Shown one piece after another: positions 17,889 through 25,013 of a stretch of DNA of 64,000 bases. The DNA is from Microbacterium sp. SS28 (GTDB lineage Bacteria > Actinomycetota > Actinomycetes > Actinomycetales > Microbacteriaceae). How positions within the stretch are numbered: position 1 is the first letter of the stretch; each line of letters opens with the position of its first letter. The stretch is from assembly GCF_022761035.1 (NCBI RefSeq), contig NZ_JAKWJP010000004.1, forward strand, positions 310,001 through 374,000, in the 5' to 3' direction. A program made the position numbers and the translations under genes. Under the pieces are notes generated by a model. That model had not been told where the DNA came from. It ran no database searches and worked only from the letters and a program-made list of their open reading frames with translations.

Positions 17889-19118
17889 ATGACCACGATT
17901 CCGGGACCGATCGATCCGCCTACGCGCCTGTTGATGGGGCCGGGCCCGATCTCGGCGTACCCGAGCGTGCTGCGGGCGATGTCGGCGCCGCTCGTCGGGC
18001 AGTACGACCCCTTCATGACGACGGCGATGGCGCAGACGCAGGAGCTCTACCGTGGGGTCTGGTCGACCGCGAACGACGCGACGCTGCTCGTGGACGGCAC
18101 GTCGCGCGCCGGCATCGAGGCGGCGCTCGTGTCGCTGATCCGTCCCGGCGACCGCGTGCTCGTGCCGGTCTTCGGGCGCTTCGGGCACCTGCTCGCCGAG
18201 ATCGCCGAGCGCGCGATGGCGGAGGTGCACACGATCGGGACGGCGTGGGGCCAGGTGTTCACGCCCTCGGCGATCGAGGAGGCCATCGAGCGGGTCCGGC
18301 CCGCGGTGCTCGCGATCGTGCAGGGCGACACCTCGACGACGATGAACCAGCCGCTCGACGAGCTCGGCGCGATCTGCGCGAAGCACGGCGTGCTGTTCTA
18401 CACGGATGCGACGGCGACGCTGGGCGGCAACGCCTTCGAGGCCGACGAGTGGGGACTGGATGCCGCGACGGCGGGCCTGCAGAAGTGCCTCGGCGGCCCG
18501 TCGGGGTCTGCTCCGATCACGCTCTCGGACCGTGCCGTGGCCCTCGTGCAGTCGCGCAAGAAGATCGAGGCCGGCATCCGCGAGCCGGGCGATCCGTCGG
18601 CGCCCGACTTCGTGCGGTCGAACTACTTCGACCTCGGCATGATCCTCGACTACTGGGGTCCGCGCCGCCTCAACCACCACACCGAGGCGACGTCGATGCT
18701 CTACGGCGCCCGCGAGTGCGCGCGCGTGCTGCTGCTCGAGGGGCGGGATGCCGTCATCGAACGCCACCGCATCGCCGGATCGGCGATGCTCGCCGGCGTC
18801 GAGGCGCTCGGCCTCGCCGTCTTCGGCGACGTCGCGCACAAGATGAACAACGTCGTCGCGGTCGAGATCCCCGAGGGCGTGCCGGGCGACGCCGCCCGCG
18901 CGGCGCTGCTCGAGGACTTCGGCATCGAGATCGGCACGTCGTTCGGACCCCTCCACGGCCGCGTGTGGCGCATCGGCACGATGGGCTACAACGCGCGGAA
19001 GGATGCCGTGCTCACGACCCTCGCAGCGCTCGAAGCGGTGCTCGCGCGCTTCGGCGCCGTCGTGCCGACCGGCGGCGGGGTCGAGGCCGCGGCCGGCGTG
19101 TACGCGGGCGCGGCATGA
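17889..19118 (+). CDS. Class V aminotransferase, ureidoglycine-glyoxylate aminotransferase type
   Basis: This 409-residue PLP enzyme is of the alanine-glyoxylate aminotransferase family. It starts with LLMGPGPISAYPSVLRAM and has the PLP lysine K199 in GLQKCLGGPSG, with DATATLGG preceding it. In purine clusters this family (PucG, HpxJ) transaminates ureidoglycine with glyoxylate to give oxalurate and glycine. The frame is open to 17811, but ATG 17889 with upstream GAGAGGACGAG is the plausible start, leaving about 80 bp after the amidase. It precedes allC, which makes its substrate. Serine-glyoxylate aminotransferase is the alternative. Confidence 0.88.
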   Translation: MTTIPGPIDPPTRLLMGPGPISAYPSVLRAMSAPLVGQYDPFMTTAMAQTQELYRGVWSTANDATLLVDGTSRAGIEAALVSLIRPGDRVLVPVFGRFGHLLAEIAERAMAEVHTIGTAWGQVFTPSAIEEAIERVRPAVLAIVQGDTSTTMNQPLDELGAICAKHGVLFYTDATATLGGNAFEADEWGLDAATAGLQKCLGGPSGSAPITLSDRAVALVQSRKKIEAGIREPGDPSAPDFVRSNYFDLGMILDYWGPRRLNHHTEATSMLYGARECARVLLLEGRDAVIERHRIAGSAMLAGVEALGLAVFGDVAHKMNNVVAVEIPEGVPGDAARAALLEDFGIEIGTSFGPLHGRVWRIGTMGYNARKDAVLTTLAALEAVLARFGAVVPTGGGVEAAAGVYAGAA

Positions 19119-19140
19119 CCGATCGGCGGGCGCGATCCGC

Positions 19141-20463
19141 ATGACCACGCGCCTGGGCGCCACCCCCGACGAGGTCGCGACGGCGGCCCGGCGGGTCATG
19201 GCGCGCTGCGACGAGCTCGCCCACGTCACCTCGACGCCCGGCCGCATCGAGCGCGTGTACCTCTCGCCCGAGCATGCGCGGGTCAACCGCCTCGCGGCGG
19301 AGTGGATGCGCGAGGCCGGCATGACGACGAGACAGGATGCCGCGGGCAACCAGGTAGGCAGGCTCGGGCCGCCCGAGGCCCCCGCCCTCGTGATCGGGTC
19401 GCACCTCGACACCGTCCCCGACGCGGGCCGCTACGACGGCATCGCGGGCGTGCTCATGGGGCTCGAGGTCGTGCGTCTGCTGCGCGCGCCGGGCGCCGAC
19501 GGGGGATGGGTCTCGCCCCTGCCGTTCGCCCTCGAGGTCATCGCCTTCTCGGACGAGGAGGGGACGCGGTTCGGCAAGGCCTTGCTCGGGTCGTCCGCCG
19601 TCGCGGGCCAGTGGGATGACGCCTGGTGGACGCTCACGGATGCCGAGGGGACGACCGTCCGCGAAGCGTTCCTCGACTTCGGCCTGGACCCCGGACGCAT
19701 CGGCGAAGCGGCCCGGCGCCCCTCCGAGCTCGTCGCCTATCTCGAGGCGCACATCGAGCAGGGTCCCGAGCTCGACCGCCGCGGCGAATCCCTCGCCGTC
19801 GTCTCCTCGATCGCGTCGGCCCGGCGCTTCCAGCTCGTCGTCGAGGGCGAGGCACGCCACGCGGGCGGCACGCCCTACGACATGCGCCGCGACGCGCTGC
19901 TCGGCGCCTCCGAGTCGGCGCTCGCCGTCGAGCGCCTGTGCCGGGCCGAGCACCACATCATCGGCACCGTCGGGCAGCTCGAGGCCTTTCCGGGAGCGGT
20001 CAACATCGTGCCGGGCGAAGCGCGGTTCAGCCTCGACCTGCGCGGAGAGTTCGACGGTGCGCGGGACCGCGTGTGGGACGCGATCTCGCGCGAGCTCGAC
20101 GACATCATGGGCCGCCGCCACCTGCGCTGGACCGCCCGCGAAGTGCACAGCGCGCCCGCCGTGTTCTGCGCACCGCTCCTGCAGGACGTCCTGCGCGAGG
20201 GCATCCTGTCGACCGTCGCGACGCCCTCTCTCACCGCCGGGGCGCCCGCAGCCTCGGGGCGCGAAGACCCCGCGACCCTCTTCAGCCCCGCGGGGCACGA
20301 CGGCATGGCGATCGGGTCGATCACAGACGTCGGGATGCTGTTCCTGCGCAATCCCGACGGCATCAGCCACCACCCCGACGAAGCCGTCTCAGAAGGCGAC
20401 GTGGGCCTCGGCATCCGGGCCCTCGCGGAAGCCGTCCTGCACCGCGCCGCCGAACCCGCCTGA
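19141..20463 (+). CDS. allC: Allantoate amidohydrolase (M20/HyuC family)
   Basis: This 440-residue two-metal hydrolase of the allantoate amidohydrolase/N-carbamoyl-amino-acid hydrolase family converts allantoate to ureidoglycine with release of ammonia and CO2. Visible signatures are GSHLDTVPDAGRYDG (H88, D99), FSDEEGTRFG, HIEQGPELD, RHAGGTPYDMRRDAL and SPAGHDGMA. The frame is open upstream, but ATG 19141, 22 bp after the aminotransferase stop, gives the usual length. The operon context favours allantoate over hydantoin-derived carbamoyl amino acids. It is the last gene of the allantoin operon and is followed by a long inverted repeat. Confidence 0.9.
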   Translation: MTTRLGATPDEVATAARRVMARCDELAHVTSTPGRIERVYLSPEHARVNRLAAEWMREAGMTTRQDAAGNQVGRLGPPEAPALVIGSHLDTVPDAGRYDGIAGVLMGLEVVRLLRAPGADGGWVSPLPFALEVIAFSDEEGTRFGKALLGSSAVAGQWDDAWWTLTDAEGTTVREAFLDFGLDPGRIGEAARRPSELVAYLEAHIEQGPELDRRGESLAVVSSIASARRFQLVVEGEARHAGGTPYDMRRDALLGASESALAVERLCRAEHHIIGTVGQLEAFPGAVNIVPGEARFSLDLRGEFDGARDRVWDAISRELDDIMGRRHLRWTAREVHSAPAVFCAPLLQDVLREGILSTVATPSLTAGAPAASGREDPATLFSPAGHDGMAIGSITDVGMLFLRNPDGISHHPDEAVSEGDVGLGIRALAEAVLHRAAEPA

Positions 20464-20475
20464 CGCGTGCGCTTG

Positions 20476-20543
20476 CGGAGGTGTTGTCTGCTTCGGAGGA
20501 GGATCCACGCGATCGCGTCCTCCGACTGAGGACATCTCCTCCG
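20476..20543. repeat. Intergenic inverted repeat B between convergent genes
   Basis: Arms at 20476-20500 and 20518-20543 can pair over about 25 nt with several mismatches; inner pairs TCGGAGGA/TCCTCCGA are perfect. It lies between the convergent ends of allC and the 134-aa membrane-protein gene, so a bidirectional terminator role is likely. There is no T-tract. Its arms share GGAGGTG/GGAGATGTC words with the other palindromic elements of the window. Confidence 0.6.
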
Positions 20544-20553
20544 TCGCCGCCCG

Positions 20554-20958
20554 TCAGACCGCCGAAGCGAGCTCGCCCCAGCCCATCGCGATGAAGAACG
20601 ACAGCACCGCCAGGACGGCGCACACGGGCACCATCGTGTAGCGCTCGGGCTTGCTCCGCGACACGGCGTTCATCGCGATGCCGAGCACGAAGTAGCCGAA
20701 GACGACCCACATCGCGATCTCGGAGAATGGCTCGTCGAAGACGTCGATCGCCCCCACGCGGTCCCATGCGATCACCGCGATGAGGGCGTAGACGAGGATC
20801 GAGACGGCGCTCCCGATCCGCAGGCGCGCGGGCAGCACGCGGTGCTGACCGCCCCACGCGAAGCGCCCGAGCGGAGCCCCGAAGACGAGCGCGAGCTGGA
20901 AGAGGGCCAGGAGGCCCAGGACGACGGTGAGGGCGAGCGCGAAGAGCACGCCTCTCAC
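20554..20958 (-). CDS. Small four-helix membrane protein of unknown function
   Basis: This 134-residue protein has four hydrophobic stretches at about residues 5-27, 49-67, 83-101 and 112-130, and a WGGQHRVLPARLRIGSA loop after the first helix. I do not recognise a functional family. The GTG at 20958 gives MRGVLFALALTVV; a second GTG two codons later (20947-20949) has TACGGT 7 nt upstream and could be the true leaderless start. It stands alone, convergent with allC and upstream of nothing obvious. Confidence 0.7.
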   Translation of the reverse strand: MRGVLFALALTVVLGLLALFQLALVFGAPLGRFAWGGQHRVLPARLRIGSAVSILVYALIAVIAWDRVGAIDVFDEPFSEIAMWVVFGYFVLGIAMNAVSRSKPERYTMVPVCAVLAVLSFFIAMGWGELASAV

Positions 20959-21008
20959 CGTAGCGACGCCGAGGACGTCGATGCGCGCTCAGGCGGGCGG
21001 CGAGGCGG

Positions 21009-21743
21009 TCACACCATCGCGGGCACGAGACGGCGGGGATACAGCTCGTGCATGGCCCGCTCGTACCGCCGCTTCATGAGCAGGAGGTACAGCACCCGGA
21101 TCGGCGCCGGCACGTTCGTGTGGAACCACTCCTCGCGCTCGGCCTCGGGAACGCTCGCGAGCAGCAGGCCGAGCTGCAGCGACAGCACGTCACGCCCCAG
21201 CTCCTTGCGGTGCGCCGTGAGTTCGGCGCGCGTGTGGGTCTCGAGCTCATCCCACTCCTGCTGCGAGAGGACCGCGCCGGCGACCGGGAGGATGTCGTCC
21301 TCCTCGCGGCCGAGATGCACGAAGAGGGTGTCGCGCAGGACCTCGATGTCGCCCGCGAAGGTGTCGCGCAGACGGGCGTCCGCCGTCGCCATCCACGGGG
21401 AGCGCTGGGGCTCGATGCGGGTGAGCTGCGCCGCGACCTCCTCGTGCTGCGCCCGCATCTGATCGACGTGCACGACGCACGCGGGATCCCGAGTCGAGAG
21501 CCGATCCCACAGCATGAGGTCCTCGGTCTCGTGGTGCAGGTGCAGCGCGTAGAAGTCGAGCTTCGCGAAGTCCCCGACGACGACGGCGCGGGCGGTGTCT
21601 CCCGCCTCGACCTCGCGGATCAGCATCGGCAGCTCGCTGTACAGCCAGCGGAAGATGCGATGCACGAGGATCAGGCCGGAGGTGTCGCATCCCGGACTCT
21701 GTCCTTCCGGAAGCGCCCCCGACGACGGCAGCTTGGCAGCCAT
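21009..21743 (-). CDS. Hemerythrin HHE domain protein
   Basis: This 244-residue cytosolic protein has a four-helix hemerythrin fold that normally holds a diiron centre. Metal-ligand motifs are spread as expected: VHRIFRWLYSE, HLHHETEDLMLWD, QHEEVAAQ and HLGREEDDILP. The C-terminal 70 residues (RAELTAHRKELGRD onward) are a helical extension seen in actinobacterial homologues. Such proteins are linked to oxygen, nitric-oxide or iron handling, but no specific role can be inferred here. RC of the upstream region gives GGGGGGA before the ATG as a ribosome site. Confidence 0.82.
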   Translation of the reverse strand: MAAKLPSSGALPEGQSPGCDTSGLILVHRIFRWLYSELPMLIREVEAGDTARAVVVGDFAKLDFYALHLHHETEDLMLWDRLSTRDPACVVHVDQMRAQHEEVAAQLTRIEPQRSPWMATADARLRDTFAGDIEVLRDTLFVHLGREEDDILPVAGAVLSQQEWDELETHTRAELTAHRKELGRDVLSLQLGLLLASVPEAEREEWFHTNVPAPIRVLYLLLMKRRYERAMHELYPRRLVPAMV

Positions 21744-21903
21744 TTCGTCCCCCCGATCTCGCGCCGCATGGTCTGCAGGCGACGGCTCAGGCCCCTCGAA
21801 CAGCCGCAGGATATACCCGGGAGGCCCTCACCACATCAGGGTCGGCTGCGCGCGCTCCGCGGAAGATCTTGCCCCGCGGGACCAGGGGACTACCATGACG
21901 CCC

Positions 21904-22470
21904 ATGGGGAACGACACCCCCGGCGGACGAGACCTCGGTGCCGCCGCCGTCGGGTTGCAGGTGAGAGTGACGGAGCGTCGCTGGACGCGCCGCATCCTCG
22001 TCGAGGCCACCGTGAACCACGGCGTCGAGGCCGTGTTCCCGTACCTGGCGGATCCTCTGCGGTGGCACGACTTCGCACCGGCGGTCGCCTTCCGCAGGCA
22101 GATCGACCCGGGGCCGCCCGAGATCGGGACGAGGTGGATGGCGACCGACCGGATCGGACCCTTCCGGATCCACTTCACGGATCGCCTCGAGGAGATCGAC
22201 GAGAACCGGCGGGTGGTCTGGCTGTCGTCGGCGCCGTGGAACGCGCGGGTCGAGTACGAGTGCGCGGCCGCGCACGAGAAGACGCACGTCCGAGCGGACT
22301 ACGAGGGCGACCTGAGCGACTCGCTGCGCTGGCAGGTCGGATGGATGCCGGTGTGGGGCTGGCATCGGATCCTCGCCGGGGACTTCCGCCGGCTGGATCG
22401 ACTTCTGACGCTCCAGGCCCGGGCGGCGGGCTGGTGGGAGCCGCGCCCTGCCCAGGCCCGTGATGGCTAG
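21904..22470 (+). CDS. SRPBCC (polyketide cyclase/dehydrase-like) family protein
   Basis: The protein has about 188 residues with a START/SRPBCC fold: [27 protein letters not shown] opens the lipid-binding-like barrel, and [21 protein letters not shown] strands follow. Function is unknown; relatives bind hydrophobic ligands. Two in-frame starts are possible, ATG 21895 and ATG 21904; TACCAT at 21891-21896 is 7 nt from the second, overlapping the first, so 21904 with a leaderless transcript is preferred. It stands alone, divergent from the hemerythrin gene. Confidence 0.7.
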   Translation: MGNDTPGGRDLGAAAVGLQVRVTERRWTRRILVEATVNHGVEAVFPYLADPLRWHDFAPAVAFRRQIDPGPPEIGTRWMATDRIGPFRIHFTDRLEEIDENRRVVWLSSAPWNARVEYECAAAHEKTHVRADYEGDLSDSLRWQVGWMPVWGWHRILAGDFRRLDRLLTLQARAAGWWEPRPAQARDG

Positions 22471-22548
22471 GGATCCTGCCGTGGTACGATTGAGGGCTCC
22501 CACATGGGGGCTGCGCGTCCCTCCCTCCGCATCGCTGTGGAGGTGCAG

Positions 22549-22632
22549 ATGCGGACGCCCCACCACTTCATTGCGGCAGCTGCACACCGCCATGCGCTTG
22601 AGAGCCCCACCTCTCGCGCCCGAATCGATTGA
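22549..22632 (+). CDS. 27-aa leader ORF upstream of cspA
   Basis: This short ORF encodes 27 residues beginning [19 protein letters not shown]. It has the best ribosome site in the neighbourhood, GGAGG at 22539-22543 with a 5-nt spacer before the ATG. In the same frame an ATG at 22504 would add 15 residues. Its TGA is followed after one base by the ATG of the next frame, so the two look translationally coupled. A likely promoter is TACGAT at 22485-22490. The peptide is not a family I recognise; it may be a leader peptide. Confidence 0.5.
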   Translation: MRTPHHFIAAAAHRHALESPTSRARID

Positions 22633-22633
22633 C

Positions 22634-22936
22634 ATGATCTTCACCTCCCCTCTCAGCGTCACCTGGCGCCAGGCCGACCACGGCGTGTTCGTGGCGACGG
22701 CCGCCGAGGAGTACGCCGGGTTCATCCACGACGCGCCCGCGGGCGTGTGGGCGCACGGCGCCCGCGGTGAGAACCTCGGCCTGTACGCCACGGAGGAGCT
22801 CGCACGGGCCGCTGTCGCGGACCGCATCGAGCGCACGGCGTTCCCCCTCGCCTCCTCCCGCCCATATCGTCCGCACCGCATTCGTCGGCGCGGCACCCCC
22901 GGTCGCTCAGGCGGCCCGAAGAATAGGAAAGACACG
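22634..22936 (+). CDS. Unknown 101-codon segment read in frame into cspA
   Basis: From ATG 22634 an open frame of 101 codons runs without a stop straight into cspA (168 residues in total). The first 70 residues (starting [19 protein letters not shown]) look like a real protein, with almost every third codon position G or C. After about 22855 codon use deteriorates (CCA, TAT, CGT, ATT, TCA, AAT, AGG) and the sequence becomes arginine-rich, as if translation normally ended there. Either a stop was lost, giving an N-terminally extended cold-shock protein, or the segment is an independent small protein broken by a frameshift. No function is assigned. Confidence 0.4.
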
Positions 22937-23140
22937 ATGGCCACTGGCACCGTGAAATGGTTCAACTCGGAGAAGGGCTACGGGTTCATCGCACCCGACG
23001 ACGGCTCCGCCGATCTCTTCGCTCACTTCAGCGCGATCACCGGAGAGGGCTTCAAGGAACTCCGCGAAGACCAGAAGGTCGAATTCGACGCGGAGCGCGG
23101 CCCCAAGGGCATGCAGGCAGCCAACATCCGGCCGCTCTGA
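22937..23140 (+). CDS. cspA: Cold-shock protein CspA family
   Basis: This 67-residue single cold-shock domain binds single-stranded RNA or DNA through RNP1 (KGYGFI) and RNP2 (DLFAHF). It opens with [24 protein letters not shown], the standard family start. AGGAAAG at 22925-22931 precedes the ATG. The start is assigned here because this is the family N-terminus, although the same frame is open for 101 codons upstream. The roughly 440-nt transcribed leader with two ORFs is unusual; cold-shock mRNAs often have long structured leaders. A strong intrinsic terminator follows at 23157. Confidence 0.95.
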   Translation: MATGTVKWFNSEKGYGFIAPDDGSADLFAHFSAITGEGFKELREDQKVEFDAERGPKGMQAANIRPL

Positions 23141-23156
23141 CAACCAGCTCTGATGA

Positions 23157-23196
23157 CGCCCGCCTCGGCCACCGGCCGAGGCGGGCGTTGTTCTTT
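23157..23196 (+). terminator. Rho-independent terminator after cspA
   Basis: A perfect 14-bp stem (CGCCCGCCTCGGCC at 23157-23170 with GGCCGAGGCGGGCG at 23174-23187) and a 3-nt loop are followed by TTGTTCTTT. It is the clearest intrinsic terminator in the window and suggests strong cspA transcription. Confidence 0.93.
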
Positions 23197-23235
23197 CCCC
23201 ACGCCGCCGTCCCGCCGCCCGGCTAGCGTGGGAGC

Positions 23236-23622
23236 GTGCGTGAACTGAGCCCTGCCGGCATCGAATTCGTCCGCGTCCGCCATCTCGCGACCCTTTCGAC
23301 CCTCGCGCCGTGGGGCGGGATCCACACAGTCCCCGTCGGATTCACGTTCCATGGCGGCATCCTGCGCATCATCACGTCGGGCGATTCCCAGAAGGTCCGC
23401 AACGTCCGCAGGGACGCGACGGCGACGATCAGCCAGCTCGACGGCGGTCACTGGATCACCTTCCAGGGCGTCGCGACAGTCCACGACGACCCCGCCGCTG
23501 TCGCCGAGGCCGTCGCCCTCTACGCGGCCCGCTATCGCCAGCCGCGCGAGAATCCGCGTCGCGTCGCGATCCACATCACGCCGCAGCGGCTCATGGGCAG
23601 CGCCCTCATGGTCGAGAAGTAG
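23236..23622 (+). CDS. PPOX-class (F420/FMN-dependent) oxidoreductase
   Basis: This 128-residue split-barrel protein is of the pyridoxamine-5-phosphate-oxidase-like family, of the short actinobacterial type annotated as PPOX class F420-dependent enzymes. VRVRHLATLSTLAPWGGIHTVPVGF and SQKVRNVRRDATATISQLDGG are the cofactor-binding parts. Cofactor choice (F420, FMN or heme) cannot be settled from sequence alone. GTG 23236 has TAGCGT (23224-23229) exactly six bases upstream: a leaderless gene of its own. Confidence 0.78.
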   Translation: MRELSPAGIEFVRVRHLATLSTLAPWGGIHTVPVGFTFHGGILRIITSGDSQKVRNVRRDATATISQLDGGHWITFQGVATVHDDPAAVAEAVALYAARYRQPRENPRRVAIHITPQRLMGSALMVEK

Positions 23623-23697
23623 GGCTCTTCCCTCGACGACGCACGTGTCCGCCGAACGGCCTACAGACCGCGGTGATCGACGGGTCTAGCCTCCGAG

Positions 23698-24717
23698 ATG
23701 TTGCCGACGATGACGTTGAAGGGTGCAGAGATGAGCGAATCGCGCGAACCGAGCCGTCTGATCCCGCCGGGCTGGGTGGGCGGCTTCGCCCAGTCGAATC
23801 CCGCCTTCGCGTACCCGGATCCCGATCTGTCGTCGCTTCCGATGCTTCCCAACATGGCGAACATCGGCAAGCTCGACCGGCAGCAGGCGGTGCTCTGGCC
23901 CGAGTTCTCGTGGGAGTCGGATCCGGGTGTCCCGAGCTCGCGCTGCTATCAGATGTTCGCGCCGGACATCTCGCGGATCGGCTACGACGACGCGGGGCGC
24001 GTCTACTCGATCATCTGCCCGCAGCAGGGAGTGGTCTTCGCCTCTCTGGGCTGTCTCAACGTCGAGGTCAGCGTCACGGGCCAGCGAGGGTGGGTCGACG
24101 AGCCGGCCAAGACGCTCGCGGGCGACCTCGAGGTCACGGGGAAGATATGGTTCAGCCCCAGCGCGAAGGAGAACAGCCTCGTCAAGTGGCTCTGGAACGA
24201 GTTCATCACGTCGGGCCATCCGTTCCCGCACGACAAGGACCACGCGATCAAGGTGGCCACCTTCGATCCGGGCAATCCGCAGCAGCCGATCTTCCCGCTC
24301 CGGCAGAGGGAGAGCACGGCCTTCCCGAGCCCCGCCTTCGCGCGGCATGAGGACGTCGCCTGGAATGTCGGTCACATCGCCGTCGAGATCGGCGACATCG
24401 CCACGACGGGCGATGAGGTGGCCGACGATTTCAACGCGCTCGTGATGGACCTGTTCAACGCCTATGCGGGCAATCTGCTCACGCCCGGGAACACGCTGAC
24501 CTGGAACGTCTGGTTCGACGAACCCCAGCTGGTGAACCGCTACGAGTGGGCCACCCACGCGGAGCGGTGGCGCAAGTCGATCGACGCCGACCACGGCAGC
24601 CCCGACGGACCCGGCACCTCGGCCCGCTACTTCGACGGCGCGCCGTACCGGCCGCTCGAGGCCGCGGTCGAGCGAGAGCTCGAGGCGATCCTCAGGTTCA
24701 TCGAGTCCCACCTCTGA
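23698..24717 (+). CDS. Orphan 339-aa cytosolic protein of unknown function
   Basis: The 339-residue protein has no signal peptide or membrane helix and is rich in Trp, Pro and Asp. Notable segments are IPPGWVGGFAQSNPAFAYPDPD near the N-terminus split by proline-rich turns, SRIGYDDAGRVYSIICPQQG in the middle, and ARYFDGAPYRPLEAAVERE near the end. I do not recognise a family. Codon use is normal for this genome, so it looks native. TAGCCT (23687-23692) lies five bases before ATG 23698; a second start at 23731 (MSESREPSR) is possible. It converges on the zinc-ribbon gene. Confidence 0.75.
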   Translation: MLPTMTLKGAEMSESREPSRLIPPGWVGGFAQSNPAFAYPDPDLSSLPMLPNMANIGKLDRQQAVLWPEFSWESDPGVPSSRCYQMFAPDISRIGYDDAGRVYSIICPQQGVVFASLGCLNVEVSVTGQRGWVDEPAKTLAGDLEVTGKIWFSPSAKENSLVKWLWNEFITSGHPFPHDKDHAIKVATFDPGNPQQPIFPLRQRESTAFPSPAFARHEDVAWNVGHIAVEIGDIATTGDEVADDFNALVMDLFNAYAGNLLTPGNTLTWNVWFDEPQLVNRYEWATHAERWRKSIDADHGSPDGPGTSARYFDGAPYRPLEAAVERELEAILRFIESHL

Positions 24718-24724
24718 GCCCCCT

Positions 24725-24742
24725 CGGCCCGACTGTGGGCCG
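24725..24742. terminator. Small hairpin between convergent genes
   Basis: CGGCCC (24725-24730) and GGGCCG (24737-24742) form a 6-bp stem with a 6-nt loop, just after the stop of the 339-aa gene and before the stop of the convergent zinc-ribbon gene. There is no T-tract, so this is a weak terminator candidate. Confidence 0.4.
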
Positions 24743-24759
24743 CGGATCATCGCGGCAGG

Positions 24760-24900
24760 TCAGACCGGCTCGGTGGTGCGGATCGGACCGCAGGTCAGGC
24801 ACGACCATGCGACCAGGAAGCGCTCATCGTCGAGGATCTCGAACGTGAGCGGGTCGCCGCACGTCGGGCAGTGTCGCAGATCCGCAGCACGCGCCGTCAT
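24760..24900 (-). CDS. 46-aa double-CxxC zinc-ribbon protein
   Basis: This small ORF encodes 46 residues with two zinc knuckles: CPTCG at C11/C14 and CLTCG at C34/C37, separated by an acidic segment with FEILDDERF. The spacing is that of a rubredoxin-like zinc ribbon. Start is ATG at 24898-24900, and TAGGCT (24907-24912 on the minus strand) lies exactly six bases upstream, indicating a leaderless transcript. It is divergent from selO. Function is unknown; such ribbons often bind nucleic acid or act as partner subunits. Confidence 0.75.
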   Translation of the reverse strand: MTARAADLRHCPTCGDPLTFEILDDERFLVAWSCLTCGPIRTTEPV

Positions 24901-25013
24901 CCCGCCAGCCTAGGGAGTGCGGCTGGAGATCTCCTCGGGGCGGCGCGGCCGCCGTGTTACGGCGTGGGGCGGCCGTCCTTGGCCGGCAGGAGGCGCTCGC
25001 CTAGCGTGGCGGC

